A DNA stretch of 64,000 bases, from assembly GCA_005406025.1 (NCBI GenBank), contig BGZK01000019.1:62001-126000 (forward strand), in the 5' to 3' direction. The stretch is from Eumeta japonica. Its lineage: Eukaryota > Arthropoda > Insecta > Lepidoptera > Psychidae. The notes under the pieces are model-generated. The model had not been told where the DNA came from and did no database searches. It saw only the letters and a program-made list of their open reading frames with translations. Positions 33,426-46,049 of this stretch are shown one piece after another. A program made the position numbers and the translations under genes. How positions within the stretch are numbered: position 1 is the first letter of the stretch; every line of letters starts with the position of its first letter.

Positions 33426-35904
33426 GGTTGGCTTAAATTAGCATTAGAAGAGGAAATTTTTGGTTTGGCCAATTTTGCAAATTTAATCGAGCCTTTAGAA
33501 ATAATGTATACATAACATAACATATTTTAATTATTGACTTAATAATTGTTATAATTTCAAACAATTTAAATAACAAGATAAAATTGACATTATTTTATGT
33601 AAGAAAATAATTATAAATTTATTTAATTTTTCCAATTTAAATTAAACTTTATCAACCGTATTGACTATTCCACTCTAATCCTTTTGTTACTTTACTCTAA
33701 TTAATTATTTACATAATTAAAAAAAATAATAATTATGCCAAAAACTATTGCTTCTTACGCATGTTCATAAGTATACATACTGTAGTTTTTTGCTTTATAA
33801 CCATTCGGAAATTAAACACGTCTTGTCGTTACGGCTGAATATGTTGCAAAAAAACAAATGTTTTTATTTTACCACCAACGATAATTTTAAATGCATGCTC
33901 GTATTACTTGGGGAACCATGAAGTTTAAAATTTCTATACTTGTCAATTTCGATTTCATATAAATAGGTATAGGTATAAATAGGTATAACTTTTTAAATTA
34001 TATTTTATATTATAATCATATATTATATTATCTTAAAAAAAAAATGAAATTGATAAGTAATCACGAAATAACATTTTTTTTATTTTCGTGACTTTACTGC
34101 AGGGGACTTTTCATCCACAATTTTTTTATCTTTTTATTTTGTATTGAGGGTTTGAATCAAGTTAACGAAAATAATAAAAAAAATCACATGTTATGAGTTT
34201 ATTTATCTGACGCTCGTTTATAAGTCTGTATATATGACTGTCACAATTTTTTTTTTACAAATCGTAATTTTAAGTAATACCGTTGGTGATCCACTAAGAA
34301 CAAATTTTAAAAGAAGAATTGGAATTTATAAAAATTAGGATTAACTAAAATGTAAAAAATAAATAATTGAAAAACAAGTATATTTAGTTAGCGAACACAA
34401 GACGAACTATATACATTCGTTGTACTCGTATTACTGAAATGGAAAATAACATTCAAAAATTGAAAGTAAAAATAATTTATAGAATAAAAATTAATACATA
34501 TCATATTTAAAATCTAACTGAAAATTTCTATAGAGAGATATTTTTTGAGGATCGGTCATAACTCTCATGACCCTCTCCCAGAAACCAAGCCCGGGCAATA
34601 ATAAATTGAACTCGTCGACGCCCTCTACTTAGCGGCTATATTGTTTAATATTTACATCTCGAAAAATGTGCGCCATCTAGCGGTGAATAAAATACGCCAT
34701 TAACGCCACTCAGTAGAGATCAAAATAAATGAAAAATTCAGAACCACTCCTTAATAACTTGCACACAATCTTCATTTCACAATAATTATAAGATAAAAAC
34801 AAAATAATTATGTATCGACGGGCTAATGTCAAAATCACTATATCAATAAATGACAAATGCTGATGATTCAGTGATTATTAACAGTCACCTTGCGTAGCTG
34901 GAAAAATTAATATAGTAATAAATATTATATTTGAAAGCACTCCAAAATGAGCATCCTGTATAGCTAAGATATTCTACCCCAGTGATATGTCAAGGGTATG
35001 TTCCGGCGGCCGCTCATATCGCAAACTGCGGAAAGCGACGCGCCATATCACATACACATAATCATCCCGCAAACTACGTCAGGAATATATCAACACGCTA
35101 TTATATTTTCGGGTAGAGCAGTGAAACTTATGATATAAATCATTGTAATTTGGCTTTGACTGTATTAAGTCTTTCATTGCCCAAAATTTTTTTTGAAATA
35201 TATCGTTTTTTGAGAACGCTATAAAAGAATGTGAGAACTAGCTCATATATTATTCTGTAATAAACGTTCAGCATTTTGAGCTTTCAATAGGTTCAGGCAT
35301 AGTTCTAGAATGCCTGAACAATGCAGAAACAATTTGTCTGAAAAATCGACAACTACTTTTCAGATGCAACAACCTTGCAGTTAATTTCGAAATAAGCAAA
35401 GTAAGCGTCCCTCAAAGGGAGCGATGAAAGAACACACCGGTACAACAATCGGATTTGCATATCAGAGCGACACGTCGACAAATATGCATGCGTTCATGAA
35501 TATTTATGAGCAAAAGCCGGTGAAACCTTTTTGCGAAGCGTCATCAAAAATAAACAAGATACACACACACAGACATTTAATGCACTAATAAAATGGTCCG
35601 AATTCTAGGGAGGATTTTTATTAAAAACATAATGTCATTAACTTTTATTTTTTTTACTTAATTAGGTACTGACACTGTTATTGTTAAAATCAGAACATTT
35701 TTCGTTTAGTATTAAGCTACTTATCAGTGTAGTTTTGTAAAAAATATATAACACATGTCTACTATTTCTTCCCAAGTATGTCGCATAAAATTATTAAAGG
35801 TTGGCCAGAAAGCCTTCTGAGTACCGATCGATGACGTAATATCATCTTAAATCTAAAATTAACGAAAATCTAGCATAGCATCACTCCTAATGAAGTGATG
35901 GTAT
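33426..35904. other. Unassigned AT-rich DNA
   Basis: No gene. About 35,420-35,530 has ATTTGCATATC and AAATATGCATG, both close to POU octamer sites, with ATGAATATTTATGAG between GC-richer flanks. It could be a control element. Confidence 0.35.
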
Positions 35905-35961
35905 GAAATCTGTCACATCACCAGGTTGAGCTAATGCTCAGCCCGGTGATTAGTCGATTTC
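35905..35961. repeat. Two-tier hairpin
   Basis: The outer arms GAAATC...CATCACC and GGTGAT...GATTTC enclose an inner stem GGTTGAGC/GCTCAGCCC around a TAAT loop. About 57 nt in all, compact and GC-richer than its surroundings. Confidence 0.6.
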
Positions 35962-36249
35962 ATCTCCAACAGCACTCACGTCCAGAAATAAACTATATCA
36001 AGCTCCGCTGTTAAAATTACTGACAAACATAAAGTAATTAGGACAGAAATAAAGAAACATCGACACAGTAGACCCTTAAATATACACCGCATACTTGTAG
36101 CACCCACACGATGGTCCACTGCGCGTACGCGTCCCTTCTAAAGGGGTATGTGACCCCGCCGTCCCATGTTAACCAAATGCTTGTTGGGAGTTTTAGTGCG
36201 TGTCGTCAGCAAAGGTGAACCTTCATCACGAGCAAATTTCCATATGTAT
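35962..36249. other. Unassigned DNA
   Basis: GC-richer around 36,110-36,170 (GCGCGTACGCGTCCC). No frame or repeat recognised. Confidence 0.35.
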
Positions 36250-36375
36250 TTTTAGAGTTCCGTGCAACCGATGGTAGGACGGAATCTTTGCAGGAACATT
36301 TTCGTGTCTGTGTGTCGGTTCGCTTGTCACAGCTTAGTGTCTCTGAATCTTCTGAACGAAAATAGTTACAATTTA
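36250..36375 (+). repeat. AGGGTTCC-like repeat fragment
   Basis: TTTTTAGAGTTCCGTGCAACCGATGG with GTGTCTGTGTGTCGGTTCGC downstream. It is a variant of the head seen at 4,105, and of the shorter pieces near 6,680 and 45,310 (all share 'CCGATG(A/G)'). Confidence 0.4.
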
Positions 36376-37779
36376 ATTCGTATACATTGTCTACTTATAC
36401 GAAAATATAGCTTAAATAAACGATTTCTGATTTAAGGGTTCATTTTGGAGGCTTGCTAAAGATTACAAAAAAAAAATAGTATAACACATTATGTGAAATA
36501 TCAAATGAACGGGTTAAATACATCAAGTTAAATACATTTCTCTTTACAATATTAAAATTATAGTTTAAAATGTATTAAGAAAGAATAGGAAAATTAAGAT
36601 TGCCTTACTTTTATCTCAGACTTCAATTAGCCAAAAATCTCGTGAAAAACATATTACAGAGTCTCTCGCATTGTTTACAGAAAACCTAAACGAATATTCT
36701 AAATTGTAAAATTCCCAAGAGGAACGCAAAATTGTTGTGAAAAAATAATGTCAAATAAAAGGTGTTGCTTAAAAAAGACTACAACCTTAATTTCATAGTA
36801 AGGATCACTCTCTAAACGAGTTCAATTTGTACATGGCCCGTTAGTCTACATCGTTTCGATGAAATCGAAAATTTCAATTTCAATTGACACATATTAATTT
36901 ATAAGTTAGAAAAAAAATCGGTTCAAGCGTGGTATCAAACCTGCGTGTCCTTAATCCAGGTGACCTTAGTAACCACTAGCATCATTGTTAATAATTCCAC
37001 AAATATTATACAAAAACATTCCTTCTCAAGACACAAACTCTGTAGTCTTCTACCGAATAGAAATAATAAGCTGTCGCACTGTACGTATATTAAAAGCAAT
37101 ATATCCAATATATCGAAATAGGATGTTCCAAGAATTCATCTCGACATGACAATACTCCGATACATCAATTTCAAACAACGCCGCGTTCGCATCACATCAG
37201 ACACATCGTTATTTTAATAGAATAATTCGCCCACTTTTTTTTTTCCCGTTACCGACGCGAGAATCTAAATAAATAATAATACCCGTCCGAGGATACGCCT
37301 AACGCGATCTGACGGGGGTGAGGCTTCGTGGATACCGCCCCTGAACGAACTGACAGCCCTGAAAAAAGAGGGGGGGGGGATCATCGCATTCGAAATACTT
37401 AAATGCTTTTGTGGCCGCATGAAATTTTCTACAACTCTTCCACAATTCCTACGTCTCCTTTACGTGCGTCGCAAAGTAAGAGCGGCGGTCGCTTTGGCTG
37501 CGAATCTGAGAGTATCAAGATTCGATTGTGATGAAGAGAGGATCGACTAATGAATTTTTATGTAGAGTCCAACTATACTACTCGATTTGTTTCTTCGAGA
37601 GCAATTCAAGCCGTCAGCTCCGGTTGTGCGTCGCAACTACGTCGTCGGCCGTCAGCGAAGATACGTTTTCTTGTAAAACGAAAGTATACACTTGATTTTG
37701 TCTTTGTCTTTGCTCGCATTAAAGTAGAACGAACTTCAACCTTTTTTTTTGCAAATTAGTTATCGATAACAACAATATC
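36376..37779. other. Unassigned DNA
   Basis: No gene recognised. About 37,250-37,380 and 37,440-37,650 are GC-richer. The 69-codon plus frame at 37,550-37,759 lacks motifs. Confidence 0.35.
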
Positions 37780-38060
37780 CAAAGAAGAATCGAGTCCGAA
37801 ATCCTGAATCAGAATCGCAAGCACAATTGGTATCGGTATCAAGAACAATAGCGACTTTTTCAAAATAAAATTATTTAGTAGCAGTTCGTGTCTTTTTTTT
37901 TGTAAGAATATGCGTTCTTTCTAGATATTTTAATCGTAATTAAATCGAACGAAACTAGAATAGAGATTTAAATCAAGGCAGTGGTCGGAATCGAGAGCGG
38001 GAGCGGGATCAGAATTAGGATCGGAATAGGGATATAAATTAAGAAATCGAGCGAGATAGG
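37780..38060 (+). repeat. GGRATC-hexamer repeat tract
   Basis: A degenerate hexamer run (GAATCCTGAATCAGAATCGC, then GGTCGGAATCGAGAGCGGGA...GGATCGGAATAGGGAT) split by an AT-rich insert of about 120 bp. Same class as 7,960-8,545. Confidence 0.55.
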
Positions 38061-39510
38061 GTGACAGCTATCTCGCTGTCAGCCATAAGTACTTGACTAC
38101 GTGATAGGTCGATGTAAAAGCTGAAGAAAATTATTTTATGTCCACGCAGGCGGAGCTGTTGGCAAATGCTCGTAGGAAGACAATACTTAACAAGTTACCT
38201 TTAAAGCGGTTTGAGGCCCTCGTCTGTTTTAAATATTATAACTTAAACAGGTTGTATGTTAAAAGTTTAAAACAGTGTACATGCTTAAGGATTTTATCAG
38301 GACGCGTTAAATTCTAAATTATTTTCACTTTGATCAATAATTAACTGAGAAAAATTTTCTTATATTGCCTAAAAATATTCTTATTTAAAAATTTATTAAA
38401 ACCAGCAAACAATTATTAACTTTTACTAAGTAAAAATGTTAAATATTTAGCTAGAATGGCTTAATTTTACTTTAGAGAGAAACCAAGAGCGAGAAAAAGA
38501 AAAAAAGAAAAATGAATAGGTCATTAAACTCTACACAAGAAACCGATGCTTCTTAAAATCACATTAATAATTCAACAAAAAAACCCGATCGTATTTTACT
38601 TTGTGCGGGGAATGAATTTTTCGGTCGCCGAGCGCGGAGTCTGAACGACCCTTAATGACATGAACTTAATATGTCATGATTCCGGAGAGCAATATCGTAC
38701 GTGGACGGACTGCGGCGGCCCGCTCACGTACTCACACTTATAGGAAGACGGTCTTAGTCTGGAGAGAGATATCTTCGTCATAAATAGATATTAATAGATA
38801 ATTATTCGAAAATTATTATATTTTGGTATTTTAAATTTTTGAACATTTTAATATACATTAAGGAAAAAAGAACTTTTTAAAATAAATCTAAATAATAAAT
38901 GAATAAATTCATATATATACAAATATGACAGACGCGCAGAGACTTTAGAACAACCTCTTATACTATCTATAAATAACTTAAGCGTTGAATAAAATATTTA
39001 GATATATGTTTTTCTCATTTTTAGTCATGTAGATCAACTATGTGTTATTTAACACTTGTTTGTTTGTCATAGTATCATGAAGGCTCAGCCCCGATCCGCG
39101 CTGGACCAGCGCGAATTATTACTATGCCAAGTTAATAATCCATGCACATAATAGAATCCTAGACTTCGAGTGATTCATACTGATGAAAATCTCTTACGAT
39201 CGAGGAGTTTACATTGTCCTAATTCATTTTAATGAATACCACAGTAAATTTAAGCGGCATCACTGTTGATCTGGTACAAATTTTAATAAAAGTAACCTGG
39301 CAGTTTAATATTTATACTCTTAATGCTCTTGAGTACTTCGCTATCGGACAACTATAAATATCATTAGGTGCCTAATTTGTGTTTCGAAAGAAAAAGCAAG
39401 ATTCGTCTTAGACAATGTTTTATTTGAATAAAAACAAAATAATAATACACAACGTGTATTTGTAACTGTGGTCTGTATCACCAATACAAATTCTTGCATT
39501 AAAAATTATA
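38061..39510. other. Unassigned DNA with a CpG-rich block
   Basis: No gene recognised. 38,620-38,740 is GC-rich (GGTCGCCGAGCGCGG, GGACTGCGGCGGCCCGC). About 39,095-39,115 holds the short palindrome CGCGCTGGACCAGCGCG. Confidence 0.35.
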
Positions 39511-39989
39511 CAGTGAAACCTGTTTAAGTGAGACCTGCAAGGGACCTGCAATGTCGTTTCACTTATAGAGGTATTCCACTTACCCAGTGTCTCAGATATA
39601 CAGGTATAAATAAATATCTGTCTCATTTACAGAGAGTTCCATTAATAGAGGTGAGAATACAGGTTATTTCAGTTATACAGGTGCGATCATTAAATAAAAT
39701 AACGTGTACTTACGTACTTGGAATTACGTGTGGAATTTGTGGGTAGAATAAGAATGAGTAAACAAACAATGTTATCTCAGTTACAGAGGTATATGCATAT
39801 AAAATTTACTCACTGTCTCAGTTATAGAGGTAACTATGATGATAAATCGAAAGAACAAATCCCAGATATAGAGGCTTACCTCGTCCCACTAACAGAGGTA
39901 ATTCACTGCCAAAGTGTTGGGACCTCAGCATGAGTTCCAGTTATGGAGGTTTCTCACTTATCCAGGTCCCACTTAACCAAGTTTCACTG
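39511..39989. mobile_element. pogo/Tigger-like MITE with internal motif array
   Basis: A 479-bp non-autonomous DNA transposon. The left end is CAGTGAAACCTGTTTAAGTG. The right end read in reverse is CAGTGAAACTTGGTTAAGTG. They agree at 25 of 29 positions, and both sides are flanked by TA (39,509-39,510 and 39,990-39,991), the target duplication. CAGTG(A/G)A ends plus TA fit pogo/Tigger elements. There is no transposase frame. The interior carries about eleven same-strand copies of a 17-bp motif near YYYCAGTTATAGAGGTR, and the right terminal repeat reads as another variant of it. The three small frames here are artefacts. Confidence 0.85.
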
Positions 39990-40017
39990 TAATATCTATT
40001 TGTAACCTTCGTTCTAT

Positions 40018-40053
40018 GTCTATAAATTTACAATTTCTTGTAAATTTATAGAC
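40018..40053. repeat. Perfect 16-bp hairpin beside the MITE
   Basis: GTCTATAAATTTACAA and TTGTAAATTTATAGAC around TTTC, 28 bp beyond the MITE end. Confidence 0.85.
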
Positions 40054-42630
40054 GTATTAATTCTAGTATGCGCCTCTTATCGCAGAGCATATTAGAATAT
40101 CTTGCCTAGATATTCATTGAATTTCACGATTTCTGTTGCGTACATACTATATACCCGATAAAACGCTTGCGTCTGATCCAATGTATTGCAGATCCATTAG
40201 TAATCTATACCTGCCAATTCAATCCAAAATATTGTATGCTTTCAAGATCACTTAGAGTTTTAGTAAATTTATTCTTTTTGTGATAAGTTTTATTATACCC
40301 TTACTGAATTTTAGTTGTGGTTTTTTTTTGTAACTGTTTGATTGTCAGTCGTGTCAAACAGAATTAGAGTTAACGACGTCCAATTTCAAAAGTGTGTCAA
40401 GTTTTTATCGCTCTACTAAATGAGCTCCTCCTCTTACAGAATGTCTTTGTTTCAGATCGAGGAACTACGCCTTTAAACCTTCTATGCCGGCCCATGCAAA
40501 TCGAAGACTGATGATGATTGTCGTCACCAATTTGAGGAGAACGTCGGCGATTGACGGCTGGATTTCAGAGTCTCAGGATTAAATAATATCTATTCATCAG
40601 TTTTTTATAGTATAGGTGAGACGCAAAAGAGCAGGCAAGACATCAAAGAGTAGATTGTCACCGCCGCGCACTGACACTCGCAATCCCAGAAAAGTCACCA
40701 TTGCGTTGCCAACCTCTTTAGAGGAAATAGGATATCTAAGGGAAGGGGATCGGGTTTATGACAGAGGAAGAGGTGAATGAGCTACCGAAACTCTCACTCA
40801 CGGAATGAAACAGAATAGTGAAAGCTACTACTTTTTTGTGCTGCAGCTAAGTTGGCCATAATATGGCTCTGCCATAGTAAAATTCATCCGTAATCATGAC
40901 TTGAACTCGTTAGCTTCTGGTTGGTGAACAACCCTCTTGCCTTTCAGCCATCACCGCTCACGCGAAGAAATATTATTCACTTTTAATTTCAAATATCACT
41001 TGTGTTAAATAGCAATAGGTAAACAATACTGCAATCATCTTAGAAAGCAAAAAAATAATTTCTAGATTCACAATTTTTTCGGAAAAGAAAAACCATTATG
41101 TAAAAATGTGACGTGTACGGATATTTCTGGATTCGGTAGACGAATTGAACTGAAAACGATTACTTAATGGGGATACTGCTAGTTAAACTACAATTGAATC
41201 TTTAAATTATATAGACAGACAGCCGACTTTGCTTTTGTGTCACACAAATTGTTTTTCAGTTGATTTGCACTAATTGGTTCTCTCAAAATCAAATAAAACC
41301 GAACGGAATTGCACATAACAGTGTTCCCCGTTGATGTACACGATGACAGCCGTTAGCCGGCAGATATCGCGAGTTGACAGACGTCAAGAAATTATCGAGC
41401 ATGCGTGGTGTTGTGCGCAGATAGAGCATACAAATGTAGGGTGCGGCTACACATCCACAAGCTCGCTTGATTTCATTGCATTCAACTTGTAATAGATTAT
41501 TGACATTTACAATGCGACAGAGGAGTTGAAACAAAAGATTGAATAATTAACGGGACTTTCATCTCTGTTTATATTGTCATTGGGTTTTTTTTTACAATAT
41601 TACCCTGGCTGGTCTTTTTATTTCGGTACGAGTTGGCTCTATCGATGACAGCTATGGCCAATCCGTCTGGATTATCACGCGACGAACCGATACATCAAAA
41701 TACAGCAGCCACAAATCATATAAAAAAGTTACTCTGGACTCATGACGGACGTATTCTTTACGGGTCCGTCAGATTCTCGCATAAACAGCGCGCCAAGGGT
41801 TAGGTAAATAAAGATCTGCCAAAGCCAACACTCGCAGGTGGCTACTCGCTCATTCGATATTGAAATGATCGTAAATCGATTACGATGTTTGTACGTTTCA
41901 CATTTAAGCATATGATTGTTAGATTTTATGATTTGTAAATTGAAAAATGAAGCAAAGAAGTTACTGTACCGGACCTGTTGAAAACATATGTATGTTACGA
42001 TTATCAATGTTAGTATCAATGTTACAGTGAAGTAATGAAAAATAATAAAAAAATGTGTAATATGACAAATTATTGTAATGACTTATTTTTCATTTGACTA
42101 TTAAATCAAATGCTACAAATGTTAAATAATAAACAATTTTATAGTCATTTCCAATAAAAGCACAAAGTCTAAAATTTAAATAAAAAATACATTATTCAAT
42201 AGAGAATTTGTGAATATGTAAATTAAAATACTCTCGAAAAAATTTATTCACGCAATAAAGTAATGAAAATCAGTTTACTGAAAAAAATTAATGTTAACAC
42301 GGTCAGATAGGCAAACAATGGGGGGTTTAAGCACCTCTCTTTTATCGAAAAGAGTTTAAAAAAAAGGAAAATAAAGGCTTTCTTTATTTAATACAATTAC
42401 GGTCATTTTTAATGGCTGCACGGTTAAACATTTGAGGTCTCTAACTGAAAACAGTGAAAAAGCAACATGTCTGCAAATTAAGTTCTCTCTACACATCTCA
42501 AATTGAAAACCGTAAAGATTTTTCATGATCCTTATTAAAATATAATTTTATGGAATTCATAATAAAAAAACCACCCACATATATTAGAATAACTTGCTTT
42601 TCCTTTTGTTCGAGTGATTTATACCTATTG
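40054..42630. other. Unassigned DNA, two blocks of interest
   Basis: No gene recognised. 40,450-40,560 may be an old repeat (GTCGTCACCAATTTGAGGAG). On the minus strand 40,888-40,960 has a tRNA-like head (listed separately). 41,320-41,850 is GC-richer, holds two minus frames of 81 and 96 codons without known motifs, and contains GGTAAATAAAG and CAGGTGGC cores. It could be regulatory. Confidence 0.35.
40888..40960 (-). repeat. tRNA-like SINE head or tRNA relic
   Basis: On the minus strand GCGGTGATGGCTGAAAGGCA (box A-like) is followed about 45 bp on by CGAGTTCAAGTCATGA (box B-like). It does not close into a clean cloverleaf, so it is more likely a SINE or pseudogene than a working tRNA. Confidence 0.35.
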
Positions 42631-42851
42631 TATTGTGTGAGGTGTTAATTCGCGGAAATCTATAGTAGACGCTTGCCTGCAACATGCATTAACATGCAGC
42701 ATACAACTCACCGCTGACCCTCGAATCTGCCTCTCCACTACGAATCTCTATCCAAATGATCGAATATTGATTCCAGAGGATTGACAGATATAGAACACCT
42801 AAGAAAGTGTTATTTATTGTTATAATTATCTTATTCCGCCAACCGTTAAAT

Positions 42852-42904
42852 TGTTAATTCTACGTACGTTTCATGCCAACCAGGCACATCCTCAGGAAAT
42901 TGCT
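42852..42904 (-). ncRNA. Hammerhead ribozyme-like motif, Penelope copy C
   Basis: On the minus strand CTGAGGA (42,895-42,889), stem-loop TGTGCCTGGTTGGCAT, GAAA (42,872-42,869), ACGTACGT and triplet GTA. Helix I pairs AATTTC with GAATT with the cut-site pair intact (C-G) and one bulged U. This is the copy with the best base pair next to the cut. Confidence 0.62.
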
Positions 42905-43168
42905 GACAGTCACATCCACCAAGGTGCAAGGAGCGTTAAAACAACAAACACAACCTCGTTAAGCGGGCCACTGCATGCAATGGTCAAAGAGCGACGAAAA
43001 CATTCGTAAGGCAGCCACAGACTACCACCGATAGACATGCCTGTCAAATGTCACAGACTAACCATCACCAACATTACCCAAATAGTTACAGGCAAGCGTC
43101 CAATAATGGCGATTTATAAACGTCAATTTGGTCGTTGAGCATATTATTATTATCTTTATGTTTTTAAA

Positions 43169-43375
43169 TGTAAATGGTATTTAATTCTAATGAGAAATTA
43201 TGATTATTAAGGGGTATGGGGAATAACCGATGTATCATTGATTTATAAACCGCCAATTTGTGTTGCCATGGATGACAAAAAGAAATGGGTATTGTAGTAT
43301 CTGTGCACGTGGGTTTTCTATATATTTTAAATTCGTCTATTATTTTTTCTAGTTAAGGTCAAATCTAAAAAAAAT
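43169..43375 (-). pseudogene. Penelope reverse transcriptase fragment
   Basis: On the minus strand it matches 'LDLTLTRKNN', 'KPTCTDTTIPIS' and 'CHPWQHKLAxYKSMIHRL' of copy A. It stops at the internal deletion, with a frameshift near the start. Non-functional. Confidence 0.75.
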
Positions 43376-44576
43376 CGAACCCCGCTCTCGATCCCGATCA
43401 TCCACTGTCATATCGATTATGCGTATCGTCGTTTCACTCGCGTAAAAATATACTTTTTGTTGTGTGTCACATTCGTGATTGCGTTGGTGCAGTAATTACT
43501 TTAGCGTTTATGTATATCTATAGTAAGATATTCTGTACGCTTATTTTTATGACCCTGTAATTTTGGAAAGTAAAATCGTCTATCATATTACATTAATATT
43601 ATAAAGGTGGAATTGAAGACGGATTTGATACCTCTGAACTCTGCTACTCAACGATTGTGATACCGCTTAGCAAATATAAAAATAAGATGTAATTTATGTA
43701 ACTCAAGAAAATAGTATATTTAGAACTTATTGTTACATACAAAGAAATTAATTTATATTCTTTATAATTTTAATAAACAAACGTTCAAATTGTTTCAGTG
43801 GATATATTTAAAACGAAAATACAACAAATTTTAATTCTAAAAGTGAAATGTATTCAAAATGCATGAAATCCGGCATCCCACAAAAATAAAAACTTATTTA
43901 GAACCTTATAAAAATATGTCTCTCTCTGTGTATATATATAATGAATGTCGGATTGTTCTCAAACGTGTGTCTAACAAGCTTCGTACCGTTTCGGTGGTTG
44001 CCCACTCGGATCGGGTGTGCTTTTCGGCTAACAGCTAAATGCAAACGGGAGCTGACGCGTTGGCCCGTGATAAAAGCGTCGATTTTGGAATCACTTTTAC
44101 GTTCGAAACAAAATGGCATTCATTTTCACAAACTCGTGCATATAGCAATTCTGATTTTCACCTGAATGTCTTCTAAATTGGTTTAGTCATTAAATGGCGT
44201 CAAACATCTTCATGCTCTTAGAATCATTTATTCCATGGATACAGTATGTTGATTCTACCGTTAGTTGGATCTACGAAAGAGACAAAATAGAGTGTATGAA
44301 CATACAGAGTGAGACAGATGGACGACCGTTCACTTACATGCTATAGGGTTGGAAAATCTCAGATTTGGAAAATTGATTCTGTGTTCAAAAGATGTGATTA
44401 ATTGAATGCAGTGCCCGAATGTATCTCATTTAAAAAAGAAAACTTGCAATATGTTGCTCGTGTAAATATCATTAAAATGTCTTGCTGTTTACATGCAATG
44501 TTTTAAAACTGTCATAAAAGTTCTACATATAAATGGGTGAGAAAATTTATCGCATTTAACCATATTCAAAAAATTG
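43376..44576. other. Unassigned DNA
   Basis: Next to copy C a short CCCCGCTCTCGATCCCGATC stretch is probably the reverse of the GGRATC hexamer. Two opposite frames at 43,898-44,165 overlap in a GC-richer patch and show no family motif. Otherwise AT-rich. Confidence 0.35.
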
Positions 44577-44628
44577 AAATTACAATAGATACTTACAGTT
44601 GTAGAACTGTAAGTATCTATTGTAATTT
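44577..44628. repeat. Perfect 24-bp hairpin
   Basis: The left arm 44,577-44,600 (AAATTACAATAGATACTTAC...) and right arm 44,605-44,628 are exact reverse complements around GTAG, with further pairing outward. This is the most perfect palindrome in the window. Confidence 0.9.
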
Positions 44629-45948
44629 TAAATTTTATTTAATGACGTTATAACGTCACTGTTGTGCAGGCCATATCCATTGTAGGTCGGTATGTCTATA
44701 CGTGTAATATCAGGTTACTTTTTCCTATCTCCTACCATTATATTTTCTAGGAAATTCGCCCAAATTCCATACAAAACATAATGATAATTCATCCGATATG
44801 TGCGCTCGATAGAACGAAAACATCCCGTTTCTGAATACGAGAGGAAGAAACTTCATCCGCCAATATTGAAAACGGATCAGCCCGAAAAATAACAAGTACC
44901 AATATGAATCACATAGAATCCGGCAGAAACGTAAGAGGAGAAAATATTTTTTATGACATCTAATATCATTTATTTTACGCCCGATACGCGCCGGCCGCGG
45001 GCGGCCCGGGCGCAGCCCGCTGAAAAATACAAAGGATCTCTTTGTACCTGCGCTGATCACGCGCGCAATAAATACATTTGTGTATTTGGTGATGATACGC
45101 AAAATCGCCCATATTATTTACTGATGACGTACGAAAATTCGTAAATGTCGCTTGGATGTACGTGCGTGTGTCAGAAATCCTTATTATGTTTTTAATATGT
45201 AAAATAATTTATTTGAATTTTCACCTTTTCTTTTGTTATTTGTAGTGTGATATGTTACCATTTTGATTACCAAATTTAATAAGACCTATCTTGAATATCA
45301 GCTGCATTACGTTTTTGGACCTCCGATGAAAAAACAGAATCCTTATACAATCACTGGATCATCACTGGATCTTCAAATTCAATGATTTAAGGAAACGAAA
45401 AACGTCAAGACTTGGTACGACACAGGGTTGTATGATTCAATCATTTAACATACCGGGCAATTAATGAATTCCTATTTTGAGAATTAATTGTGAGGGTGAA
45501 TCATGCAATGTAAAATAGATATAAGGGCATTAAGTGAGATATTAACTAAAAGGATCATCATAAGGTATACAAACACATTTTATTTTATGTAGTAACAGTA
45601 AACATAGTTTAAAAGTAATTGAGGTAATTATATAAAAATCAATAATTTCTCCGGAAATAATAATACCTCAAAATTTTGAAAAAAATACGGAATATTCGTC
45701 CTTACTCATAGTTTAAAGAAAAACAAAGGAGAATTTTAATTCATGAATGTCTTATGGAAAACGGAAAATATTATGTAAATATTAAATTTAGCGATTGCTA
45801 ATTATAACCTAGTTATACGAAGAAGCGGGATTACAGGTACTTAAATCCCTAGATAAGGATTTCCATTCACAATATCCATTTGTTGGAGATTATGGAAAAT
45901 TCGATCTATCAAACTTGAACACGTTTGCAAATTATTTATTGCCATTTA
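44629..45948. other. Unassigned DNA with a CpG-rich spot
   Basis: 44,980-45,035 is extremely CpG-rich (CGCGCCGGCCGCGGGCGG). Otherwise AT-rich with no gene recognised. The 125-codon minus frame at 44,725-45,102 crosses it without known motifs. Confidence 0.35.
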
Positions 45949-45993
45949 CGTTACTGGTTGGTTATGCCATTGGTGTATAACCAACCAGTAACG
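45949..45993. repeat. Perfect 17-bp hairpin
   Basis: CGTTACTGGTTGGTTAT and ATAACCAACCAGTAACG around an 11-nt loop. Confidence 0.88.
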
Positions 45994-46049
45994 ATAACAA
46001 ATGATACTTCAATATTGGTTGTCTTTGTATATATACACAAAGTATAGAA

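Larger units (their letters stand above)
42631..43375 (-). mobile_element. Penelope-like element, copy C (internally deleted)
   Basis: On the minus strand part of the RT end (43,375-43,169) is joined directly to the 3' noncoding region, removing the RT tail and the whole GIY-YIG domain. The join lies at ATTTACA|TTTAAAAACAT. The left side matches copy A near 12,830 and the right side matches copy B near 27,940. The hammerhead-like motif, palindrome and complete family end are present. By eye about nine in ten bases match copy A in the RT part. Confidence 0.85.

Noticed and set aside
39420..39933. Three small frames around the MITE
   Set aside because: They are translations of the pogo-like MITE and its motif array, with no transposase motif.
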